A DNA stretch of 64,000 nucleotides from positions 62,001 through 126,000 of the forward strand of contig OX463838.1 of assembly GCA_949825065.1 (NCBI GenBank). The letters are read 5' to 3'. The notes beneath the pieces are model-generated. The model did no database searches. It was not told the DNA's origin and was given only the letters and a program-made list of their open reading frames with translations. The stretch's first letter is position 1; each line of letters opens with the position of its first letter. Below, in pieces: positions 55,601-64,000 of this stretch. Source of the stretch: Odontocerum albicorne (lineage: Eukaryota > Arthropoda > Insecta > Trichoptera > Odontoceridae). A program made the translations under genes and the position numbers.

Positions 55601-55989
55601 TTGTCACACGACTATATTGTCACTTACGTCACACGACTACATCACACGCCGTAATATGCTACAAGTAGGACCTATTAAATATCACGTCACGTAGTCATAA
55701 CGCCTAGTACAACATTTTGCATTTTGACTACGTTTCAAGCTAAACGAGATTTCGACCAAAATATATAATTTTTTAAAATGATTTCATCCTTCATTTTCCA
55801 GCATTATTTTAGTATTTCACGAGGAAATTCAAGATACATTAAAAAATAATGCATATTTAAGTATGATATCGATACTATCAGATTCAAGTCCCTTAATAGG
55901 ATGTCTTCATTGTAGTTTTTGAATCAGTGTCTGAGAGATGTTCCTTTGGAGGGGAGTAGAACTTAGAGGTCGATTTCTTCTTTGTCTAA

Positions 55990-56560
55990 TACATTGATTA
56001 TGGTATGGATTATGGTATAAATCGATTCAAAAGGGCGGAGTACTCTGATAGAGCTTTATACATTGTTGATTCTATGGCGTGGAATGGTCTAGCTCTTAGT
56101 GATAGAGATATGGGTGATGTGTGCAGCTTAAGGAAGCACTTAAATACAACCCTTTTAGGAGGTCTTATCAAAATTGATAATGCTATTATGAACACTACAC
56201 GCTACACACATACTGTACCCTACACATAAAGCCGAATGTGTTACTATCACATATCGAAAGATCTACAAAGGATTGTTTTGTATTGTAGTTCGTATTTCTG
56301 CAAGTTAAGTAAGTAAGTTTTTTGCGGTTTTCATAACAAATATGTTTTTTGAAGACATGCAGGTGCGTTAGTTCTTAATTAAATGGCCGCAGCCACTACC
56401 TTATTTTCCTTAGACTGAAATTAGATGTGTTTATTTTATATTACTTTAAATCTAACAAACATAGTGGGTTCGAATTCCGAGTTAGAACGCCCTTGAAGAG
56501 AGTTTGTTCTCTATACGGCGCAATATGAATTATCCGTTTTGTTTTTATTATTATAAGAAA
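55990..56560 (+). mobile_element. LINE C-terminus and 3' end (family J), longest copy
   Basis: The frame gives DRFKRAEYSDRALYIVDSMA, then WNGLALSDRDMGDVCSLRKH and LNTTLLGGLI. This is the W-N-x-L...R...S-x-R-K-x-L-x-x-x-L ending of CR1/Jockey-type LINE proteins. The 3' UTR blocks follow (GTTACTATCACATATCGAAA, TGCGGTTTTCATAACAAATA), then GGGTTCGAATTCC, then TTCTCTATACGGCGCAATAT with a TTTTATTATTAT tail. It is the best reference for family J in the window. Confidence 0.7.
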
Positions 56561-56639
56561 TTAAAAAAAATAAGGATTTACGACCACCATATTTAAAAAA
56601 ATCGTACGTCTCAAAAGGTACAGTGTAAAATAAACGTTT

Positions 56640-57175
56640 CAGCAGAGATTAATCTTAAAGTGTGGCGCGCGAGTACGGCTTGCGATAGTTTTGTATTAAT
56701 TGTCACGCTTTCATACTGTACTGAACGTTATTAATACCTCAACAGAAGCGATATTGTTTGTTTCGACATGAGATCGCGTTCCGCGGCAGGCAAACGTATC
56801 AATAAGGGTAGAATTAATATCAATTAAGGTCGTGCCCTCCATCCTATCGGCGGAGACTGTAGAGCGGAGAGCGGACAGCGGACAGCGGAGAGCGGACAGC
56901 GGAGAGCGAGCTCCGGCTCATGGAGCATGCTAATTGGGGACCATTCTGATTTATTGCCCGCATTATTGGATATCTATTTATTGTGTTTGTGCCGACATGA
57001 ATTGATCGTGTTGGAGTCATTACGACCGATATTATATTTAATATTGTCAATTGAGATCGAATGGCGCGCACTTCGGCAGTCCACCTCTCCCGGCGGGTTC
57101 ACTGCGCACCGCGCACTGCTCAGTGCTCACAGCGCGTCGTCCACATCTACCCATTTACATCCGAGCAACTAACTA
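56640..57175. promoter_or_regulatory. Candidate regulatory island 18
   Basis: A (GAGCGGACAGCG)n-like run at 56865-56909 adjoins GAGCATGCTAATTGGGGACC, TTATTGCCCGCATTATTGGA and CATGAATTGATCGTG. The long unique AT-rich block looks like a conserved element. This is inference. Confidence 0.33.
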
Positions 57176-57384
57176 TAACATTTGCACAATAATAATATAA
57201 ATCACAAAATACTTTTCGAAAATCACTTAGAAACGAAAAGATTTGTCTTACGCATATAAAATTGCAACAAATAATATAGTTCACCTCGAGCAAAGATACA
57301 ATTCCCTTGAAAATGAAAATTCTAGGCGCGATGCGATGCAAATGTTAGACACACGGAATGTCAAAAACTTGTTTGAAGTTTGTC

Positions 57385-57527
57385 AACTTATCGAATCAGA
57401 TAGTCTATGGTGCGATACGAATCAGATAGTCTATGATGCGATACGAATCAGATTGTCTATGATGCGATACGAATCAGATTGTCTATGATGCGATACGAAT
57501 CAGATTGTCTATGATACGATACGAATC
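57385..57527. repeat. 26-bp tandem repeat, ~5.5 copies
   Basis: The unit contains CAGATTGTCTATGATGCGAT then ACGAAT. TAGTCT and TTGTCT variants occur. Confidence 0.93.
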
Positions 57528-58107
57528 TAAAGTCCATGCACAAGTCCGTTTTTTAAAACGTCGAAGAAGGAGACTGTGTTTCCTTGTTTTCCACGGTATA
57601 CCATAATTTCGGTACTGAAGGTTAAAATTGACATCCTCTTAATAATCCTCTCAATTCATAAATTGCATCCACAGATTGTGTCGTTGCTATTCAAATTTGA
57701 AAAGCTCCATAAGATATTAAACTCAAGATATCGAAACAGGCGGTTTCATTATCAGTTTTTTGAAATAATCTTTTTTCATAAATAAAGGACAATACATCGA
57801 GCATTGCGCTCATGATTAAACAATACTTCGTTTCCAAATCAGCCTTAATTTAAGTAAAATCTAAACACTTTATTACAAAAACCGTACATCACCGGTTACA
57901 AATGCGATAGAGGATATTGCAATAAGCAAAAACTCAAAAGGTATGCGTGTGATATGTTCTGTGTTTAAAGGCTTGATGTAGATAGTTGTGGGTTTTTTTC
58001 TTATTACGAAACTGAATATTATATTGACTAACTAATATCTAAATTAAAGATTACAAGATTTTTTTTTGAAGAATAGATTTTCCTTGAAATATTACCAGTT
58101 AAAACAC

Positions 58108-58212
58108 TGTTACAATACAATACGCATCTTTCATATAAGGTTCATATAAGGAGTAAAACATTGTTACAATAATATACGCATCTTTCATATAAGGTTCATA
58201 TAAGGAGTAAAA
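58108..58212. repeat. ~60-bp tandem duplication
   Basis: TACGCATCTTTCATATAAGG and TTCATATAAGGAGTAAAA occur twice. Each unit has an internal CATATAAGG duplication. Confidence 0.88.
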
Positions 58213-58376
58213 ACTTACTAACACTAATGTAATTCGGTCTTATATCGGAGAACATTCATATTTCTACTGGGCGAGGGCGAGACATGTCATGAATCTAATG
58301 ATACTTGAAAGGTAGAGAAAGAAATAATTAAATTCTTAAGTTATAAATGTACTCATACGATTAACAAAATAAAATT

Positions 58377-58762
58377 AAAATGCCTTAGGAAGTGAGAAAC
58401 AATCATTTATCTATAAAATGCCTTAGGAAGTGTGAAACAATCATTTATCTACAAAATGCCTTAGGAAGTGTGAAACAATCATTTATCTACAAAATGCCTT
58501 AGGAAGTGTAAAACAATAATTTATCTACAAAATGCCTTAGGAAGTGTGAAACAATCACTTATCTACAAAATGCCTTAGGAAGTGTGAAACAATCATTTAT
58601 CTACAAAATGCCTTAGAAAGTGTGAAACAATCATTTATCAACAAAATTCCTTGGAAAGTGTGAAACAATCATTTATCAACAAAATGCCTTAAGAAGTGTG
58701 AAACAATCATTTATCTACAAAATTCCTTAGAAAGTGTGAAACAATAATTTATCTACAAAATT
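58377..58762. repeat. 38-bp tandem repeat, ~10 copies
   Basis: The unit contains AAAATGCCTTAGGAAGTGTG then AAACAATCATTTATCTAC. Divergence rises towards the right end. Confidence 0.95.
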
Positions 58763-59149
58763 TTGAAAGAAATATGTATGAGTATGGAATAATGAATGAG
58801 AAAATAACCGTGTTGCGAAAATTGAGTGTATAATATGTTTGTCACAGACTTTTACCAAAGTTACAAAGCCTTAACTATAAATACAATGTCTTTTAACCTC
58901 CACAATGTTAATGCCTTAACTATAAATAATATGGTTAAAATATAACATAAAAAAGTTTTAATATTGCGGCGTCCATAGTGAAGGTACGTTCTGGCAGATT
59001 TCTGCGTGCACCTGTTACTGCGAAGGGAGGGACACAGAAGGGACGTGCGCAGTGCGCATCCATCCTGTCTAACATAGATGGAGGAGGACATCTCAGATGA
59101 ATGACGGCTCGCGTAACCACGTACTGAGCACTTCTACTGTCCCGAAGAA

Positions 59150-59228
59150 GCGAATCAGACAGTATTCAATGCGATAGAACAAATCAGCGAAGCAAATCAG
59201 ACAGTATTCAATGCGATAGAACAAAATA
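59150..59228. repeat. ~41-bp duplication
   Basis: AATCAGACAGTATTCAATGC and GATAGAACAAA occur twice. Confidence 0.85.
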
Positions 59229-59949
59229 CTCTGAAAACGCGATAGAAACAGTCAACAAACAACAAGGTGGTTGAAATCTGATACCGAGACCATCCCGACG
59301 TCCTGCGCATCCCGGAAGAAGTCTCAAACAAGAAATTTACTCGAGTATATGACGCCAGACTATTAAAGCTTTTTAATATCATATGACACTACACGAGCTT
59401 CACTTCTTTAGAGGCCCTCGACCAGTGAAGCTCCAGGAATAGCGGACTTATCGTATCAATCGAGCTCTTCATTTAAATAATATGTCGGTGACTTTTCTTA
59501 ATCCGATTCTTTAGACTCGTTCGACATCTATTGACCCATATTGATCGGTCGACGATCGCGTCAACCGTTGTTATTATTGGTTGATTAATATTCACGGGAC
59601 TTAAGTCGCTACTGTAGTTCGTTTCACCAGTTCAAGTCGAATTGTCGCCAATCTTCAAGTCGCCAAGTGTTCATACAATTTATCAAGACCAAACGTCCAT
59701 CGCAGTTAATTATTTTCCTTATCTCGATAAAAAAAATCGCAATCAGACATCGTTCCAAAATACAGTGCATTAAACCGATTAAAACAGTACAATATCCTTG
59801 TGCCATATTCCGCAATCTATTGTATGTAGCAAGCCCACATCCACATCCACATGCACATGTATGAATACATCCCTCAATATTTTTAAATCGATCAAATTGA
59901 ATTAAAAAGGGAAAATAATTGTTCGTCTTATTGCAACCGTATTAAAGTA

Positions 59950-60380
59950 TCTGTTACAGTTTTCCATAAGCCATAATGGCGAGCTGGCGCTGCACGTGCG
60001 CTGCACAGCGCCGCTGCGACCGCCACTGTGTCGGCCGGTAACTCGATAAGCGCCGTTGCCTGACGTAAATGTTACAATTCGATGCGGCTTATCGCATTTG
60101 TGTGCGAATCTATTTAATTGTGTTGCCGTGTCAAAAAATTGCCAAGGTGGGAAATTCGGTGATGCAATTATATCTATGCACTTCCGGCCCGGCCCGCCCG
60201 GCCACGCCGCCATACTATTATGTTATACGAGCATATACTCGTAGATGGCGGGGGCATACATTTTTAGCGATGCATTTTTGCGGAGCGGCCGACATGTAGA
60301 ATTAATGCGGAATTGATTAAAACTGAACCGTCATTAAATTAATGCGGTAGATTTATTTTTAGATTAATAAAAAGTTTGTG
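59950..60380. promoter_or_regulatory. Candidate regulatory island 19
   Basis: GC-rich text is followed by AATTAATGCGGAATTGATTA and ATTAAATTAATGCGG, with TTAATGCGG repeated at 60302 and 60341. Its clusters of TTAAT/TAATT cores are denser than in other islands. Confidence 0.35.
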
Positions 60381-60767
60381 TCTGTCACAAAGCGTATTCA
60401 TATGAATTGAATTACCTAACAAAAATAATAGGATTATAAAGACGAGTGTTGAATTAATACAATAATTATCAACTTAATCATTACGCAAAACTGTTTAAAT
60501 ACAAAATATGGTCTGCGCTAGTGTCCGTTAGTCACAGAATTTATTATTTATTTAATTTCATCAGCGGTACAAGGCATTGTACAATACATTATAACAATAT
60601 ATAACTATTACGTGTTTCATTAATTACAAAGAAAAATTAAAAAGTAATTTATTGTATAACAAGTCAATACAACAAAACAATTCAAATAATACATAAGCAA
60701 GCGAGTCAACCAGTCTAAATGATTTTAAAAATATAAAAATGTAACAACATACACAGTCGATTATAAT

Positions 60768-61354
60768 CAGTGGTCCCCAACCCCTGGGCCGTGGCCCGGT
60801 ACCGGGCCGTGGACCAAATGGTACTGGGCCGCGCAAGGGCCTGCTTAAAAATCAAAATTACTTTTGAAAAATCGAACATACCCAATAAAACTTAATTATA
60901 GCTTAAAATAATTATTCCGTTGAAAACCCCTTCACGCTAAGTTACCACCGACCTTCCGACCGATATTAAACCCTAACTAAACATTCTCAAAATTCTTTTC
61001 TCTATCTTGGAAAAAAATACTTTCAACCTTCCGTTGAACCTTAAAAATATTGAAAATACCCATGAATCCAAAAGAAAATTAAAAAATTATCTGAAACTTA
61101 ATAATCCTTCATTGTTATTATATATTTTTTCTTCATTTTTCCCACAAACCTTGTGTTTTCTCTACTACTTATTATTTGTCACTATAACTTATGTACCACA
61201 GTTGTAAATTTTATTATTATATATTGTACAAATATATTGTTATTAAATTTAAAAAAAAACTACATTCAATGTCCCCCCCCCCCCCCCCAGTGGGCCGCGG
61301 TAAAATTATGAAACGTTGACCGGTTCGCGGCGCCAAAAAGGTTGGGCACCACTG
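60768..61354. mobile_element. Non-autonomous hAT-like DNA transposon
   Basis: The left end is CAGTGGTCCCCAACCCCTGG. The right end in reverse complement is CAGTGGTGCCCAACCTTTTT, so the termini are inverted repeats of about 16 bp with one mismatch. These ends are typical of hAT (Charlie-like) elements. The flanks are GATTATAA and GATTATAT, an imperfect 8-bp duplication of the size hAT elements make. No transposase is recognisable inside. The interior has short AT-rich frames and a C homopolymer at about 61271-61289. Confidence 0.75.
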
Positions 61355-61756
61355 GATTATATGATAACATACGAGATGCGGGACGGGGCGGGGCGGGGCA
61401 GTTTCGGGATCTAATTCTGATGAAGAATTCATTTGTCGAGTTTATTATTACCATTCCTTGTACAGTCGTATTCTTCTTCTTCTTACAGTCGTATTCTGTT
61501 ATGGTCCTGCATCATTGTTTGCCTCTTGTGACGTCGACTGCCAGCTATATTGTCAACAGTCGTATTGCCAACACGTATTCCGAACTGCGAGTTATATTCC
61601 CGCTTCAGTGGGTCTTCATTCGAAGGGTCGATTTACGAAACCAGAGTTTCCATCGCTTTTCAAGATATCGTCTATGGGTATCATTATATGAATACCACCA
61701 TACGAAGGAAAATGAAACTTTTTACGCTTACGGAAAAATAATTACTCAATATTTTA

Positions 61757-62142
61757 AATGTATGTACTGGCCAAGAAAATAAGGTTAAACCCTCGTGTCG
61801 ATGTATTGGCTCAGTAAATAAATGTATGTACTGGCCAAGAAAATAAGGTTAAACCCTCGTGTCGATGTATTGGCTCAGTAAATAAATGTATGTACTGGCC
61901 AAGAGAATAAGGTTAAACCCTCCTGTCGATGTATTGGCTCAGTAAATAAATGTATGTACTGGCCAAGAGAATAAGGTTAAACCCTCGTGTCGATGTATTG
62001 GCTCAGTAAATAAATGTATGTACTGACCAAGAGAATAAGGTTAAACCCTCGTGTCGATGTATTGGCTCAGTAAATAAATGTATGTACTGGCCAAGAAAAT
62101 AAGGTTAAACCCTCGTGTCGATGTATTGGCTCAGTAAATAAA
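61757..62142. repeat. 64-bp tandem repeat, 6 copies
   Basis: The unit contains AAATGTATGTACTGGCCAAG and TAAACCCTCGTGTCGATGTA. AAGAAAAT and AAGAGAAT variants form two groups. Confidence 0.95.
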
Positions 62143-62261
62143 AGCTGGTCAGATCAAGATTGAACGGAGATGAAATATGTAGTGGCCAAGTTCGGTGAAG
62201 TTATCATAACTAGTATATGGAGGGGGTTATTAGGTACTTATTACTCGTACACTAAGTCGTA

Positions 62262-62385
62262 AACTATTACCATGTGCAATAAACTATTACCATGTGCAAT
62301 AAACTATTACCATGTGCAATAAACTATTACCATGTGCAATAAACTATTACCATGTGCAATAAACTACTGTCATATGCAATAAACC
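62262..62385. repeat. 20-bp tandem repeat, ~6 copies
   Basis: The unit is AATAAACTATTACCATGTGC. The last copy is changed to CTACTGTCATATGC. Confidence 0.95.
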
Positions 62386-62399
62386 CACAAAAAGTGTGA

Positions 62400-63060
62400 T
62401 ACAATACAATTATTTTTTATGTATGTATTTTATCCACAGTTGAAGCCCACTTCAAAAACTTCAAAATTATATCATAGAACTTTTGTATACAATAAAGCGA
62501 TTGATGCTGTCAAAAATATACATTTTACGGAATATAACGTCATGCGAAATGGAATTTAAATGGTTTTCTGGGTTGGGCCTAAAATGAGGCGTAACATCAT
62601 GACCGATACTTCATTAAAGCGAATATACTCAGATACTGTATTGCTTTCGTATTTTATTGCTGTAAAAACGCACCTGAGGGACGAAATATTCTCAGAATTT
62701 TCCAATACAGCCCTAAAAACATATGAAGCAACGTATACTATTATACTTCATAAAAAGAGACGCCATCACGCCGTCACATCACCACGCTTTGGCATGTCAA
62801 TTTTGTATGAAAAAAATGTTCCAATTGTACCTGCAAGTAGGCCGGAACTAGGAATTACCCTAGGTAACAGGAAAATCTCATAAATGCCTATTGTCTTTGG
62901 TAAAGTTAGAAATTACTTGAACTGTTCCTCAAGATACTTGAAATATTATTTATCTGTGTTGATTGAAAAAAGGTCGTCAAGTTACGTTTATTTATCTTAC
63001 AGAAACGTTTTGTATAGAACTGTTTTTTCACTCATTAAAATCTAATGATACTTGAAACCG
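62400..63060. other. Spacer with one 107-codon frame, unknown
   Basis: A plus-strand frame at 62560-62883 (MVFWVGPKMRRNIMTDTSLK at the start) is less biased than its AT-rich neighbours. It matches nothing I recognise. It may be a decayed transposon piece. Confidence 0.25.
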
Positions 63061-63065
63061 AGAAG

Positions 63066-63345
63066 TAAGAACTTGCCGACACATGTGTATGTAACAGTAA
63101 GAACTTGCCGACATATATGTGTGTGTAACAGTAAGAACTTGCCGACACATGTGTATGTAACAGTAAGAACTTGCCGACATATGTGTGTGTGTGTGTAACA
63201 GTAAGAACTCGCTGACATATGTGTGCGTAACAGTAAGAACTTGCCGACATATGTGTATGTAACAATAAGAACTTGCCGACATATGTGTATGTGTGTGTAA
63301 CAGTAAGAACTTACCGACATATGTGTACGTGTATGTAACAGACAC
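63066..63345. repeat. ~32-bp repeat with a variable GT segment, ~8 copies
   Basis: The unit contains AGTAAGAACTTGCCGACATA then TGTGTATGTAAC. Unit length varies because the GTGTGT part varies. Confidence 0.93.
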
Positions 63346-63429
63346 ATATTTAGAAATCTTAAGTTCATATTTTTCATACACATATTGTATTACTTACTTA
63401 GATTTAACGTGAACTGACAATGATAAAAC

Positions 63430-63850
63430 ATCACCTTGCCAGGGCCGGTCTCCGGGAGTCGCATCACGTCGGCCCCCCGACCGGCCGGCTCTTCCGCTTC
63501 CCAGGCCCGGCAGCGGGGGATCCAGGGTGGAGAGGGAGGGCAGAGCGCGTGGAGGACAGCGGCCGCCGTTTACTCCAAATGGATTGCAACTTGACACCGC
63601 GCCCCCGAGGGGCCGTGTCAGGTCCGCCACGCTCCGCTCCGCTCCCCACGCTATCGCGTCATATGCCAGACGCGGGCCTTCGCCTTCCATTTCTTTCAAT
63701 TTATATTTTCTTTCAAAATTCATTTTTGTCCCGAGCCATGCGAAGGTAGCGACTCGCGACAAGGACGACAAATTGAATCGGCGTCCTCCTGGCTGACGAG
63801 GGGCAGCCTTGGTGTTCATGGGGCGCGGCAGAGCCTCCCGGAGCATTTTA
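63430..63850. other. Island 20 with a 150-codon minus-strand frame
   Basis: The minus strand is open from 63846 to 63394, with MLREALPRPMNTKAAPRQPG at the start and a possible donor CTGGCAAGGTGATG near 63433. The GC-rich halves flank an unusual AATTTTGAAAGAAAATATAA block. The protein has no recognised domain and the opposite strand is also open. It may be an island like the others or a 5' exon. I cannot decide. Confidence 0.25.
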
Positions 63851-64000
63851 CCAGAAACCTTCCAGTATCCAGTTCAAACGCAGCTTCGCTGGGAATGCAA
63901 TCAACTTAATTCTCTTTTCAATATCACTGAAAAAATATTGTGAACTTTTGTTCTCAAAATGGCGTAAAACTGCGGATATCACTTCTTCGTCCCTTTAAGA

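Overview
The window looks like gene-poor chromosomal DNA from an arthropod, probably an insect with a large genome. The reasons are spliced exons with GT-AG borders, non-LTR retrotransposon, tRNA-SINE, pogo/Tigger and hAT remnants, AT-rich spacers, and no dense prokaryotic-style coding. The species cannot be fixed from the sequence.

One host gene is supported. It is a Q50 paired-like homeobox gene on the minus strand at about 25.5-23.6 kb. The exon at 25377-25496 carries the end of homeodomain helix 3. The exons at 24563-24774 and 23625-23726 follow in compatible splice phase, and a weak candidate last exon lies at 23315-23408. The exon for the first 46 homeodomain residues was not found, so the 5' part of the gene lies further upstream, perhaps outside the window. 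About 20 short islands of mixed GC-rich and TAAT-rich sequence are spread over the whole window. They look like regulatory or conserved non-coding DNA around a developmental gene, but this is inference.

Most of the remaining structure is repetitive. By eye there are more than 40 tandem arrays with unrelated units of 5 to 103 bp, covering about 15 kb (roughly a quarter of the window). The largest are a 66-bp x 32 array (20.5-22.6 kb), a 32-bp x ~50 array (36.5-38.1 kb), a 54-bp x 18 array (14.1-15.1 kb) and a 50-bp x 18 array (9.9-10.8 kb). Several arrays are open in one or more frames only because their period lacks stop codons. Between them lie retroelement tails of at least four families, a tRNA-derived SINE family, an internally deleted Tigger element with both TIRs and a TA duplication (41.3-42.4 kb), and a non-autonomous hAT-like element (60.8-61.4 kb).

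The most striking signal is the octamer TACTCGTA (reverse complement TACGAGTA), present roughly 80-90 times by eye outside arrays, where about 2 would be expected. At four places, near-identical sequence pairs inside the window differ by exactly one hexamer, so that TA in one copy is TA-CTCG-TA (or TA-CGAG-TA) in the other. A fifth site, inside a reverse-transcriptase remnant, fits the same pattern. This suggests an active or recent process that inserts a 4-bp core with TA duplication, such as transposon excision footprints or another insertion mechanism. A second theme is that at least four arrays grew out of internal segments of identifiable retroelement copies.
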